A stretch of 64,000 nucleotides of DNA from Actinomadura sp. DC4 (GCF_030406325.1 NZ_JAUEQY010000028.1:62001-126000); one strand, 5' to 3'. Shown: positions 9,707 through 17,378, counted from the first letter of the stretch. Notes: generated from the sequence alone by a model not told the origin. Made by a program: numbers and translations.

Positions 9707-9725
9707 GTTAGGAAGGTTTCCTAAC
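9707..9725. promoter_or_regulatory. Perfect palindrome GTTAGGAAGGTTTCCTAAC upstream of the GH8 gene
   Basis: An 8-bp inverted repeat (GTTAGGAA / TTCCTAAC) with a 3-bp spacer lies in the 5' region of the glucanase gene, spanning -31 to -49 from its ATG. It is AT-richer than its surroundings and symmetric, as expected for a dimeric sugar-responsive repressor site. A TetR-type gene (9974-10594) lies upstream, but LacI/ROK-type regulators elsewhere are equally possible binders. Confidence 0.65.
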
Positions 9726-9973
9726 AAGGCCAGAGGATGATCGCGCATCGCGCTTCCGTCAAGAGGTGTCGGCGAATCCTGACGAGATCTGTCATCGACC
9801 CGTGTCGAGTCGCCGCGCCGATCGGGAGAACGCCGGGGTCCTCCTGAGGCGAAAAAGAAGACGCAGCTCAGGAATGTCCGAGGAACATATCAGGGCCATC
9901 GTCGACCCCGTTCACCGGCGCGAGGAAAACGCTTATCACGGCCGATGGAAATGCCAGGACCTTACGGCGACGG

Positions 9974-10594
9974 TCAGGTCGCCCAATGGCGGGTGATCTC
10001 CTCGCGTGCCGGGGGCGGGCCTGGGAGAGGATCGGCCGGGCTCATGCGCAGGGCGTCGAGCATCAGGGCCAGGGACCGCTCGCGCAGGAGCCGCGTCCGC
10101 TGCTCGTCCGCCAGCCGCACCGCCGCGACCTGTTCGAAGACCAGGGCGATGTCGTCCAGCACGACGTCGGGCCGGATCGCGCCCGCCGCGCGAGCGCGCT
10201 CGAACAGCCGTGTGCTCAGGTCCTGGGCCCTCAGCGCCTCGCGGCGCAGCTCCGCGTCCGGCGTGAAGCTCCCCGCGAGCCGCAGCGTCAGCGCGTACAG
10301 GTCCGCGGCCACCACGCGCCGCATGAAGCGGCGGAACATCGCCCCGTGGTCGCCCCCGTCGGCGAGGGCGGCCTCCGCCTCGCGGTTGTAGAGCCGTACG
10401 GCGTCCGCGCAGAGCCGGCGGAGGAGCTCCTCCTTGGAGGTACAGCGCCGGTAGAGGGCGCTGATGCCCACCCCCGCCCGTTCGGCGACGGTCGCGATCG
10501 GGGCGGCCGGATCGGCGGCGAAGACGGCGCGCGCGGCAGCGAGGATGAGCTCGTCGTTGCGCACCGCCTGAGCGCGGCGGCCGTTCAGCGGCAC
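9974..10594 (-). CDS. TetR/AcrR-family transcriptional regulator
   Basis: A 206-aa protein. The N-terminal HTH spans about residues 15-60: ELILAAARAVFAADPAAPIATVAERAGVGISALYRRCTSKEELL. The C-terminal ligand/dimer domain is all-helical and ends with a Pro-rich tail. The recognition helix carries a Cys (YRRCTSKEE) where Phe/Tyr-x-S-K is usual. It is transcribed in the same direction as the GH8 gene, but about 300 bp separate them, so they are not clearly one operon. The regulated gene is unknown. Confidence 0.88.
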   Translation of the reverse strand: MPLNGRRAQAVRNDELILAAARAVFAADPAAPIATVAERAGVGISALYRRCTSKEELLRRLCADAVRLYNREAEAALADGGDHGAMFRRFMRRVVAADLYALTLRLAGSFTPDAELRREALRAQDLSTRLFERARAAGAIRPDVVLDDIALVFEQVAAVRLADEQRTRLLRERSLALMLDALRMSPADPLPGPPPAREEITRHWAT

Positions 10595-10714
10595 GGACCG
10601 GCCTCCATCCGCTCAGCATATGAGGATCGAGGCGTTCCGTCGGGGCGCGGACTCCGCAGGCGTTCGACGCCGTACGGAGCCGGAGGCATCGCGGTCACGG
10701 CCGTGCGGCGGCCG

Positions 10715-10861
10715 TCAGTGGTGGCGGACGACGTGGTGCACGACGTGGTGGTGGACGACGTGGTGATGGACCACGTGATGGGAGTGGCCTCCGCAGGCCG
10801 TGAGCGCCAGAACCAGGGCCGCACCGATCACGCCCGCCGAACGAAGCCGCTGAACCTTCAC
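10715..10861 (-). CDS. Tiny histidine-rich lipoprotein (48 aa)
   Basis: GTG at 10859-10861 is preceded by a strong GGAGGGG Shine-Dalgarno at 7 bp. The product starts VKVQRLRSAGVIGAALVLAL and reaches the lipobox LTAC (Cys23) followed by GG, a canonical lipoprotein signal peptide. The mature part is only 26 residues and is almost all His and Val, in VHHHVV-type repeats (13 His, 8 Val), ending VVRHH. This suggests a surface-anchored metal-binding (Zn/Cu/Ni) or pH-sensitive peptide. I know no named family. It lies between the TetR gene and the TPR-HTH regulator, insulated from the latter by a perfect hairpin (10941-10982). An inverted repeat at 10896-10920 sits in its promoter region. Confidence 0.7.
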   Translation of the reverse strand: MKVQRLRSAGVIGAALVLALTACGGHSHHVVHHHVVHHHVVHHVVRHH

Positions 10862-10895
10862 GTCTTTCCCCTCCGATTTTCAGGTCTTCTCCAGC

Positions 10896-10920
10896 GCACG
10901 TCCAGAGACCTTGGACGTGC
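10896..10920. promoter_or_regulatory. Inverted repeat in the promoter region of the His-rich lipoprotein
   Basis: GCACGTCCA (10896-10904) and TGGACGTGC (10912-10920) form a perfect 9-bp inverted repeat with a 7-bp spacer. It spans -35 to -59 from the GTG of the lipoprotein gene. Its size and symmetry fit an operator, and a metal sensor would make sense given the product. It could also fold as a small hairpin. Confidence 0.5.
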
Positions 10921-10940
10921 GTACAAGACAAGAGACGTGA

Positions 10941-10982
10941 CGCGAGGACGCGCGGTTCCATCGGGAACCGCGCGTCCTCGCG
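10941..10982. terminator. Perfect 19-bp stem with ATCG loop
   Basis: CGCGAGGACGCGCGGTTCC (10941-10959) is exactly complementary to 10964-10982 across a 4-nt loop. It lies 48 bp after the stop of the leftward TPR-HTH gene and before the lipoprotein gene. No T-run follows, so termination would depend on hairpin strength alone, as is common in high-GC Actinobacteria. Confidence 0.75.
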
Positions 10983-11029
10983 TGGTCCTGCGGGGGCGTC
11001 CGGGCGGGGGGACGCCCCTCAGCGTGGGG

Positions 11030-12328
11030 TCAGAGGTCCATGCAGGACAGCGCCCGCTGGAACGCCGCCTTCTGGCCGTCGGGCTGGCCGGCCGCGCCGA
11101 GCAGCTCGGCCAGGTCGAACCACGTGCGGGCGGCGGGGCGGTGCGCCTCCATCTTCTCCAGGTAGTCGACCGCCTGCGACAGGGCGTTCACCGCCTCCTC
11201 GCGCTGGCCGAGCCCTTCGTAGGCCTCGCCGAGGACCGTGTACGCCTGGGCGATGGCATGGCCGGCGGTGTCCTTCAGAAGGTCGGTCGCGCGTGTGGCG
11301 AACGCGGCCGCCTCGACGGGCCGGCCCAGCGCGAGCTCGGCCCGCGCCTGGATGGTGAGGCACCAGGCCATGTCGACCGTGCTCGCCGAGCTCGACTCGA
11401 GCTCGCGCTCGGCCTTGAGGAGCACCTCGCGCGCCCGCTCCGCGTCCTGCGGACGGGCGATCAGGAGGAACAGCGCGTAGGCCGTGCGCAGGCGGCTGAG
11501 GTTACGCGGGTCGTTCTCCTCGCCGAGCAGCGCGATGGCGCGTTCGGCGAGCCGCAGCGCGGCGTCGAACTCCCCGCGCTGCTCCGCGACCAGACCGGCG
11601 TTCCAGTACGCGGCCATCAGCGCCCGCGGGGTGCCGATGGCCTCGGCACGCTCGATCAGCGCCTGGGCGAGCTGGTTGGCGTACGCCAGGTCGCCGCGGA
11701 AGTAGTACGCCGCGAGCACCGTGGCGCCGAGCATGACCATGGAGTCGCTCCACTGGCCGCCGCCCTCGGTGAGTCGCTCCAGCGCCTCCTCCCCGGCGCG
11801 GATGCTCGCCGCGAGGTCGCCGCGCTCGCGGAGACAGCGGCTGAGCGCCGTGTGGAGCTCGGCCCAGTGGTCCGGGTCGGCCTGCGCCGAAGTCAGCTCT
11901 GCGGCCCGCTCAAGCTCGACGATGGCCTCTTCGAGGGAGCCGGTCGCCTCCAGTGCCAGGGCGTGTCCCCAGCGCGCCTCGTGGGCGAGCGCCGGCAGGT
12001 CGGCGAGCGCCGGATGGGACAACACCTCGGCGAAGCAGGTACGGGCCTCGTTGGTGGCACCGTTCTGCAGGGCGATCTGGGCGTACCTCATCGTCTCCTG
12101 GAGGCCGGTCATCGCCTCCTCGGTCACGCCCGTCGTGAGGTAAGCGGTCGAACAATCTAGCTTCCGTGCCAGCAGAGCCACCATGCTGGGGGCAGGCGTG
12201 CGCTTGCCGCTCTCAATGAGTGACACATAGCTGTCGGAGAGCTCCGGCCACGCTAGCTGGGCCTGAGACATGTTCTTCCTCAAGCGCAGGTTACGTATCC
12301 GTTCGCCCAGCGATTCTTGACTTGGCAT
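11030..12328 (-). CDS. XRE-family HTH regulator with TPR sensor domain (RRNPP-like layout)
   Basis: A 432-aa protein. The N-terminal Cro/XRE HTH (about 7-62) reads LGERIRNLRLRKNMSQAQLA..SYVSLIESGKRTPAPSMVALLARKL. It is followed by roughly nine helical hairpins of TPR character (about 75-430), e.g. AHEARWGHALALEATGSLEEAIVELERA and AYTVLGEAYEGLGQREEAVNALSQA. This is the build of peptide-sensing RRNPP regulators (PlcR, PrgX, NprR, Rap). It is divergent from a 48-aa exported peptide gene only 52 bp away, the usual place for the cognate signal. The ATG at 12326-12328 is chosen because the HTH begins there and AGAGGTGG precedes it. Peptide binding is inferred, not visible. It ends before a strong hairpin. 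Confidence 0.85.
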   Translation of the reverse strand: MPSQESLGERIRNLRLRKNMSQAQLAWPELSDSYVSLIESGKRTPAPSMVALLARKLDCSTAYLTTGVTEEAMTGLQETMRYAQIALQNGATNEARTCFAEVLSHPALADLPALAHEARWGHALALEATGSLEEAIVELERAAELTSAQADPDHWAELHTALSRCLRERGDLAASIRAGEEALERLTEGGGQWSDSMVMLGATVLAAYYFRGDLAYANQLAQALIERAEAIGTPRALMAAYWNAGLVAEQRGEFDAALRLAERAIALLGEENDPRNLSRLRTAYALFLLIARPQDAERAREVLLKAERELESSSASTVDMAWCLTIQARAELALGRPVEAAAFATRATDLLKDTAGHAIAQAYTVLGEAYEGLGQREEAVNALSQAVDYLEKMEAHRPAARTWFDLAELLGAAGQPDGQKAAFQRALSCMDL

Positions 12329-12380
12329 CCCGCCCACCTCTACAAGAAAGTGACAGAACCACACGAAAGGATAGAAAAGA

Positions 12381-12527
12381 ATGTCACACCTTCGCAGGGC
12401 CGTGGCCTTGATCATTCTGGCGATGATGGGCTGGTTCTTGGCGTTCGGTTCCATCGGAGCGGGCATCACGGCCGCGTCCGCCGCTTCTACCACCGCGAAC
12501 GAGACCGTGCCGATCGCCTGCTGCTGA
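12381..12527 (+). CDS. Small exported peptide, candidate signal for the TPR-HTH regulator
   Basis: A 48-aa frame with AAAGGA nine bases before ATG. It shows a positively charged start (MSHLRR), a hydrophobic core (AVALIILAMMGWFLAFGSIG) and a signal-peptidase-like site around ITAASA/AST (A32-S33-A34). That leaves a 13-14-residue tail ending TTANETVPIACC with a terminal Cys pair. A strong hairpin begins 9 bp after the stop. Position (divergent, 52 bp from a TPR-HTH gene) and design (signal plus short C-terminal peptide) match pro-peptides of quorum-sensing pairs. Alternative readings are a small secreted bacteriocin-like peptide or a membrane microprotein. Confidence 0.65.
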   Translation: MSHLRRAVALIILAMMGWFLAFGSIGAGITAASAASTTANETVPIACC

Positions 12528-12536
12528 CCGCACTGA

Positions 12537-12560
12537 CCTGCTGACTTTCTGGTCAGCAGG
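12537..12560 (+). terminator. Terminator after the exported peptide gene
   Basis: CCTGCTGAC (12537-12545) pairs perfectly with GTCAGCAGG (12552-12560) over a TTTCTG loop, starting 9 bp after the peptide stop codon. This makes the 48-aa frame a discrete monocistronic unit and supports it being a real gene. Confidence 0.7.
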
Positions 12561-12855
12561 GCTGTCGGTCGAGGGCGTACCGGCGACGGTGCGCCCGACC
12601 GGGATCGACGCTTCGGCGGCCCGCGAGCGCCGGATCGTCGATCCCGGGCACATCGCAAGAAGCCGGGAGTGGCCTAGAGCGGCCACAGCCGGACGGTGCC
12701 GAGACCGGTTCCCGCAGGTGGAGACCGCGGCCTCGGACCGCCCGCGGTGGCGTCGTGCCTCTGCGGGGAGCCGCGGAATTGCGGCCACCGCTCCGCTGTT
12801 GTCGGTGGGGCGGTGACACGGAGGCGCCGCGTCTTCGACCCAGGGAGCTGAGGAA
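12561..12855. other. Gap between peptide terminator and thioredoxin gene
   Basis: About 295 bases without a supportable gene. Frames open on both strands (e.g. 12589-12816) are Arg-rich, have no ribosome binding site and no family resemblance. It presumably holds the thioredoxin promoter, but I see no clear hexamers. Confidence 0.3.
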
Positions 12856-13215
12856 ATGGCCACGACGACACTGACCGCCGCCAACTTCGACCAGACGGCA
12901 GCCGGTGAGGGCATCCTGCTGGTCGACTTCTGGGCGAGCTGGTGTGGCCCGTGCCGCATGTTCGCGCCGGTGTACGACCGGTCGTCGGCCAAGCACGAGG
13001 ACATCGTCTTCGGCAAGGTCGACACCGAGGCCGAGCAGGACCTGGCCGGACGCTTCGAGATCACGTCGATCCCCACGATCATGGCGATCCGCGACGGCGT
13101 CATCGTCTTCGCCCAGCCCGGCGCGCTGCCCGAGCAGGCGCTGGAGAGCCTGATCGAGCAGGTCCGCGCCCTCGACATGGACGACGTGCGCAGCAAGCTC
13201 GCCGCCCAGTCCTGA
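12856..13215 (+). CDS. Thioredoxin
   Basis: A 119-aa thioredoxin fold with the redox motif FWASWCGPCRMFAP (Cys30, Cys33), Asp24 in LLVDFWA, and the cis-proline in TSIPT (Pro73). It has no signal peptide or membrane anchor, so it acts in the cytoplasm as a general disulfide reductase fed by thioredoxin reductase (not in the window). The start follows GAGGAA. The helix after the active site (YDRSSAKHEDIVFGKVDTE) matches actinobacterial secondary thioredoxins rather than the trxA next to trxB. Confidence 0.93.
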   Translation: MATTTLTAANFDQTAAGEGILLVDFWASWCGPCRMFAPVYDRSSAKHEDIVFGKVDTEAEQDLAGRFEITSIPTIMAIRDGVIVFAQPGALPEQALESLIEQVRALDMDDVRSKLAAQS

Positions 13216-13225
13216 CCCGCGCCGC

Positions 13226-14233
13226 TCAGACGAGTATCGGGATGAGACAGACCGCGAACAGGCCGTAGAACGCCGCGGCCCAGGTCAGCGTCCTCCCGGT
13301 GAACCTCCCCGAGGTGAGCGCGATCAGCAGGAACAGCATCGCGACCACCGTCACGATCCCCGAGAGCAGCAGCGGGCCGTCGAACCGCCACGGCGTGAAC
13401 AGGATGCCCAGCCCCGAGGGGACGGTCGCCTGGATCATCATGGCGCCACTGATGTTCGCCAGGGCGAGATGCGTCTTGCCCTGGCGAACCCAGATGATCG
13501 CGTTCATGATCTCGGGCAGCTCGGTCGCGATGGGGGACAGCAGCAGCGCGGTGACGGCGGCCGGCAGGCCGAGCATCGGGCCGATGGCCTCCAGCGCGTG
13601 CACGAAGAGCTGCGAGGCCACGAAGATGACCGCGAGGGTGACGACGGCCTGCGTGACGACCGCCCACGTGGCGGGCCTTTCGCGACGCGGCTGCAGCTTG
13701 AGCGGCTCGACGTCGACGGTGCCGCCCTCGTCCCCGGTGTCGCCGTCGGCGCGCAGCTCACGCCAGAAGTAGACCCCGTACGCCGCGAAGAACAGCAGCC
13801 CGAGCCAGGGCTTGAACGCGAAGCTCAGCAGCCCGAGCGTGACCTTCACCGCGAAGATCACCAGGAACCAGCGCTGGTCGCGCGCGAGCTTGGCCGTGTC
13901 GCCGAGCCGCTCCGCCCCGGTCTCGGCCCGTCGCCGGCGGCTCGTCACCAGCATGAAGCCGGTCACGCCGTACGCGGCGGTGGCGAGGGCGAGCGGGCCG
14001 CCCATCGCGGCGCCGACCCCGATGTCCTTCTGCTCCGGTCCGGCGCCGAACACGACCGCGACGAACGTCACGACGCTCTCCGGCAGCGCGGTGCCGAAGG
14101 CGGCCAGGACCGTGCCGACCGCGAGCGGGCCGACCTTGAGGCGCAGGCCCAGCCACTCGACCGCGTTGACGAACCACTCACAGGAGAGGTAGATCGCGAC
14201 CGCGCAGGCCAGCAGGATCACCACGTGCAGCAT
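13226..14233 (-). CDS. Sodium/calcium exchanger-family membrane protein (CaCA)
   Basis: A 335-aa protein of about ten membrane segments with two inverted alpha-repeats: TVLAAFGTALPESVVTFVA in the first half and LLLSPIATELPEIMNAIIW in the second. Both carry the ion-binding LPE signature. A charged cytoplasmic loop (about residues 160-175 and 205-235) separates the halves. Such proteins move Ca2+ or another cation across the plasma membrane in exchange for Na+ or H+. The ATG at 14231-14233 is taken because the first helix begins at once (MLHVVILLACAVAIYLS); the longer frame upstream is Arg/Ser-rich and lacks a start signal. It converges with the thioredoxin gene 10 bp away. Confidence 0.87.
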   Translation of the reverse strand: MLHVVILLACAVAIYLSCEWFVNAVEWLGLRLKVGPLAVGTVLAAFGTALPESVVTFVAVVFGAGPEQKDIGVGAAMGGPLALATAAYGVTGFMLVTSRRRRAETGAERLGDTAKLARDQRWFLVIFAVKVTLGLLSFAFKPWLGLLFFAAYGVYFWRELRADGDTGDEGGTVDVEPLKLQPRRERPATWAVVTQAVVTLAVIFVASQLFVHALEAIGPMLGLPAAVTALLLSPIATELPEIMNAIIWVRQGKTHLALANISGAMMIQATVPSGLGILFTPWRFDGPLLLSGIVTVVAMLFLLIALTSGRFTGRTLTWAAAFYGLFAVCLIPILV

Positions 14234-14472
14234 GAAATTCCTTCGGTCATGCGCCGTGGGACGGATCGGATGAGACTTCGGCCCACGGCGACGGACAGAC
14301 GTCACCATTTGCCGAAGGTCTCGTCCACCCCTGAGCGGGGCCCGGGCACCGGGAGCGCGCGCGCTCCAGCATGTCGATGACCGGCGGGCGGGACTACTCC
14401 CCTTCGCCACGGTCAGCCTACCTGCTCGAAACGACCCCACGCCGCGAGGTGTGGATCGGTTACCCTGGGGGC

Positions 14473-14535
14473 ATGGCAGCCGTGTTCGCGACGACGACGC
14501 CGGGGCGACCCCGGCGCATCGGCTGCACGCACTGA
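14473..14535 (+). CDS. thrS leader peptide with three consecutive threonine codons
   Basis: A 20-codon frame, [20 protein letters not shown], starts at 14473, has ACG ACG ACG at codons 7-9 and another Thr at 19, and ends just before a strong hairpin upstream of threonyl-tRNA synthetase. A TACCCT -10-like hexamer at 14461-14466 would make it leaderless; GGGGG upstream could also serve as a weak ribosome site. Uncharged tRNA-Thr would stall a ribosome on the ACG run, the classic attenuation design. Its role is regulatory rather than as a product. Confidence 0.65.
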   Translation: MAAVFATTTPGRPRRIGCTH

Positions 14536-14577
14536 CTCACGCAGCATCGAGGCCCCGGGAGCGATCCCGGGGCCTCG
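14499..14577 (+). promoter_or_regulatory. Threonine attenuator of thrS
   Basis: Hairpin 1, GCCGGGG-CGA-CCCCGGC (14499-14515), starts on the last Thr codon of the leader peptide. Hairpin 2 is a perfect 13-bp stem, CGAGGCCCCGGGA (14548-14560) with TCCCGGGGCCTCG (14565-14577), closed by a GCGA loop; it is the presumed terminator. CCCCGG of hairpin 1 can also pair with CCGGGG of the terminator arm, so a ribosome stalled on the Thr codons could free an antiterminator pairing. No T-run follows hairpin 2. Confidence 0.6.
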
Positions 14578-14701
14578 GCGTTCCGGCCTCGTGACCGCTC
14601 CCGCGAAACAGGAGTGGATCATGGAGAGCGAGGAGTCCGGCGGCGGCGAGCAGTCGGTAGCATTCGATCGCGACAACACCCATCACCTTCGAGGAGCATC
14701 A

Positions 14702-16675
14702 GTGCCTGAACTGCGCATCACCCTCGGCGGAAGCGAGCGTGTGGTGGCGGCGGGCACCACCGTCGGAGAGGCGCTCGACGCCGACGGCCGCACCGTCATC
14801 GCGGCACGCGTCAACGGCCAGGCCCGCGACCTCGCGTACGTCCTGAACGAGGGCGACGCCGCCGAGCCCATCGAGGTCGGCTCGGGCGAGGGCCTGTCCA
14901 TCGTCCGCCACTCGGCGGCGCACGTCATGGCCCAGGCCGTACAGGAGCTGTTCCCCAAGGCCAAGCTGGGCATCGGGCCGCCGGTCGACAACGGCTTCTA
15001 CTACGACTTCGACGTGGAGCAGCCCTTCCAGCCCGATGACCTCAAGCGCATCGAGAAGCGCATGCGCGAGATCGTCAAGCAGGGCCAGTCCTTCTCCCGG
15101 CGGGTCGTCACCGACTCCGGCGCGCGCGAGGAGCTGGCCGGCGAGCCGTACAAGCTCGAGCTGATCGGGCTCAAGGGCGCGGCCGGTTCCGCTCCGAGTG
15201 ACGAGGAGAGCGTCGAGGTCGGCGGCGGAGAGCTGACCATCTACGACAACCTCGACGCCAAGACCGGCGAACTGTGCTGGAAGGACCTGTGTCGCGGGCC
15301 GCACCTGCCGAGCACCCGCGCGATCCCGGCGTTCAAGCTCATGCGCTCCGGCGGGGCGTACTGGCGGGGGAGCGAGAAGAACCCCCAGCTCCAGCGCATC
15401 TACGGCACCGCCTGGGAGTCGCGCGACCGGCAGGACGCCTACCTCAAGTTCCTCGAGGAGGCCGAGAAGCGCGACCACCGCAAGCTCGGCGCCGAGCTCG
15501 ACCTGTTCTCGTTCCCGAGCGAGATCGGCAGCGGCCTGGCGGTCTTCCACCCCAAGGGCGGCATCGTCCGGCGGGTGATGGAGGACTACTCACGCGGGCG
15601 CCACGAGCAGTCGGGCTATGAGTTCGTCAACACCCCGCACATCACCAAGGGCGACCTGTTCAACACCTCCGGGCACCTCGGCTGGTACAAGGACGACATG
15701 TTCCCGGCGATGGAGGTCGACGGGGCCGAGTACTACCTCAAGCCGATGAACTGCCCGATGCACAACCTGATCTTCCGTGCGCGCGGACGGTCCTACCGCG
15801 AGCTGCCGCTGCGGCTGTTCGAGTTCGGCACCGTCTACCGCTTCGAGAAGTCCGGCGTCGTGCACGGCCTCACCCGCGTCCGCGGCATGACCCAGGACGA
15901 CTCCCACATCTACTGCACCAAGGAGCAGATGGTCGGGGAGCTGAAGAACCTCCTCACCTTCGTACTCGACCTGCTGCGCGACTACGGCCTGAGCGAGTTC
16001 TTCCTGGAGCTGTCCACCCGCGACGACTCCGAGAAGTTCATCGGCGCCCAGGAGGACTGGGACGAGGCCACCGCCGCGCTCCAGGAGGCGGCCGACGAGT
16101 CCGGCCTCGAACTCGTGGCGGACCCGGGCGGGGCGGCCTTCTACGGCCCGAAGATCTCGGTGCAGGCCAAGGACGCCATCGGCCGCACCTGGCAGCTGTC
16201 CACCATCCAGGTCGACTTCAACCAGCCGAAGCGGTTCGGGCTGGAGTACCAGGCCGCGGACGGCACCCGCCAGCAGCCGGTGATGATCCACCGGGCGCTG
16301 TTCGGCTCGATCGAGCGATTCTTCGGCGTCCTGCTGGAGCACTACGCCGGCGCGCTGCCGCCCTGGCTGTCACCGGTGCAGGTCGTCGGCATCCCGATCT
16401 CCGACGACCACGTGCCCTACCTGGAGCAGGTCGCCGTACGCCTGCGTGAGCGCGGCGTACGGGTGGAGGTCGACTCCTCCTCCGACCGCATGCAGAAGAA
16501 GATCCGCAACGCGCAGAAGCAGAAGATCCCGTTCATGCTGCTGGCCGGCGACGACGACGTCTCCAAGAACGCCGTCTCGTTCCGCTACCGCAGCGGCGAG
16601 CAGAACAACGGCGTCTCGGTGGACGAGGCGGTCGAGGAGATCGCCAAGGCCGTCGAGCAGCGCGTCCAGATCTGA
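14702..16675 (+). CDS. thrS: Threonyl-tRNA synthetase
   Basis: A 657-aa class II synthetase. It has an N-terminal TGS domain (PELRITLGG..), the editing domain with [13 protein letters not shown] and the paired Zn/threonine residues, and the catalytic core with Zn ligands in [10 protein letters not shown] (Cys) and [14 protein letters not shown] (His). Motif 2 is [13 protein letters not shown], and the C-terminal anticodon domain begins near [12 protein letters not shown] at 14702 is preferred: GAGGAG sits 5 bp upstream and the TGS domain begins at once, while the in-frame extension back to 14591 is Glu/Gly-rich filler. The gene lies behind a Thr attenuator; a TAGCAT hexamer at 14658 may give a second, unattenuated promoter. 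Confidence 0.96.
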   Translation: MPELRITLGGSERVVAAGTTVGEALDADGRTVIAARVNGQARDLAYVLNEGDAAEPIEVGSGEGLSIVRHSAAHVMAQAVQELFPKAKLGIGPPVDNGFYYDFDVEQPFQPDDLKRIEKRMREIVKQGQSFSRRVVTDSGAREELAGEPYKLELIGLKGAAGSAPSDEESVEVGGGELTIYDNLDAKTGELCWKDLCRGPHLPSTRAIPAFKLMRSGGAYWRGSEKNPQLQRIYGTAWESRDRQDAYLKFLEEAEKRDHRKLGAELDLFSFPSEIGSGLAVFHPKGGIVRRVMEDYSRGRHEQSGYEFVNTPHITKGDLFNTSGHLGWYKDDMFPAMEVDGAEYYLKPMNCPMHNLIFRARGRSYRELPLRLFEFGTVYRFEKSGVVHGLTRVRGMTQDDSHIYCTKEQMVGELKNLLTFVLDLLRDYGLSEFFLELSTRDDSEKFIGAQEDWDEATAALQEAADESGLELVADPGGAAFYGPKISVQAKDAIGRTWQLSTIQVDFNQPKRFGLEYQAADGTRQQPVMIHRALFGSIERFFGVLLEHYAGALPPWLSPVQVVGIPISDDHVPYLEQVAVRLRERGVRVEVDSSSDRMQKKIRNAQKQKIPFMLLAGDDDVSKNAVSFRYRSGEQNNGVSVDEAVEEIAKAVEQRVQI

Positions 16676-16684
16676 ACCGCGTCG

Positions 16685-16713
16685 CCCGGCCGCGCCTCCG
16701 CGGCGCGGCCGGG
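16685..16713. terminator. Bidirectional terminator between thrS and the Asp23 gene
   Basis: CCCGGCCGCGCC (16685-16696) pairs with GGCGCGGCCGGG (16702-16713) over a 5-nt loop. It sits 9 bp after thrS stop and 9 bp from the stop of the opposing gene, so it can end both transcripts. Confidence 0.75.
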
Positions 16714-16721
16714 GACGGGCC

Positions 16722-17243
16722 CTAACCGATCGTCAGGCGCTCTTCCCCGGCCGCTGCGGCCTCCTTCGCCGTCACCGGCATCCGGACGTCGTCGACGGTC
16801 ACGTTGACCTCGACGACCCGCAGGCCGAGCATGCGGTTGGTCTGGGTGGCGACGTTCGCCTTGACGAGACGGGCCACCTCCATGACGACGTGGCCGTACT
16901 CGATCACGATGGTGACCTCGATGGACACCTCTTGCCCGTCGATGCTGGCCTTGACGCCCTGGTCGCCGCGCCGGTGGCCGACGCCGATGCGCTCGCGGAC
17001 GTTCTCCACCGTACGGGCGACGTCTCCGCCGAGGTCGGCGACGCCCTCCACCTCGGTCGCGGCCAGGCCGGCGACCTTCTCGACGACCTCGTCCTCGATG
17101 TCGATGCGGCCCTTGATCTGATCGGCGGGCTGTCCCGGTTCCGTCGCGAGGGCGGTGACGATGTTGGCCCGTTCGGTGTTCTCTTCCGAGGCCGGCTCGT
17201 CGGCCCGCTCGGGCGGTGGCTTCTCGTCGGCGAGTGCGGGCAT
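16722..17243 (-). CDS. Asp23/Gls24 family envelope stress protein
   Basis: A 173-aa protein. An acidic disordered start (MPALADEKPPPERADEPASEE) is followed by the Asp23 fold: GRIDIEDEVVEKVAGLAATEVEGVADLGGD, then SIEVTIVIEYGHVVMEVARLVKANV and VVEVNVTVDDVRMP. The family is cytoplasmic or membrane-associated and linked to cell-envelope and alkaline stress; the molecular activity is not known. Start ATG follows CTGGAGGCCGCC. It is divergent from the HIT gene and convergent with thrS. Actinobacteria usually carry several paralogues in clusters, but only one is here. Confidence 0.88.
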   Translation of the reverse strand: MPALADEKPPPERADEPASEENTERANIVTALATEPGQPADQIKGRIDIEDEVVEKVAGLAATEVEGVADLGGDVARTVENVRERIGVGHRRGDQGVKASIDGQEVSIEVTIVIEYGHVVMEVARLVKANVATQTNRMLGLRVVEVNVTVDDVRMPVTAKEAAAAGEERLTIG

Positions 17244-17372
17244 GGCGGCCTCCAGTCGTGGGTCGCCTCATTTTGACGGACCGCACCCCCACCTGGCATC
17301 AAAAGCCACTTAAAACCCATAACGCGCGTCCCTGGCCCGCAACCCCGGAGGGGTGCGCCGGCGGCGCGGTCC

Positions 17373-17378
17373 TATGCT
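17373..17378 (+). promoter_or_regulatory. Probable -10 element of the HIT gene (TATGCT)
   Basis: TATGCT fits TANNNT and ends 6 bases before the ATG at 17385, with no Shine-Dalgarno between, so the transcript is probably leaderless. The HIT gene therefore has its own promoter rather than depending on thrS, which converges with the Asp23 gene here. Confidence 0.5.

Noticed and set aside
9766-9996. Plus-strand frame between the GH8 and TetR genes
   Set aside because: No ribosome site, basic low-complexity product (RRKRRRSS), overlaps the TetR 3' end; probably non-coding promoter DNA.
12589-12816. Possible small gene before thioredoxin
   Set aside because: Arg-rich frame without start signal or family likeness; competing frames on the other strand are equally open.
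14234-14702. T-box riboswitch upstream of thrS
   Set aside because: No T-box-like TGGNACCGCG or stem I specifier architecture; the Thr leader peptide and two hairpins fit attenuation better.
16705-16724. GGGGACGGGCCCTA resembles the right arm of the interspersed repeat
   Set aside because: It lacks the CTCGAGAC core and is better explained by the thrS/Asp23 terminator and the Asp23 stop codon.
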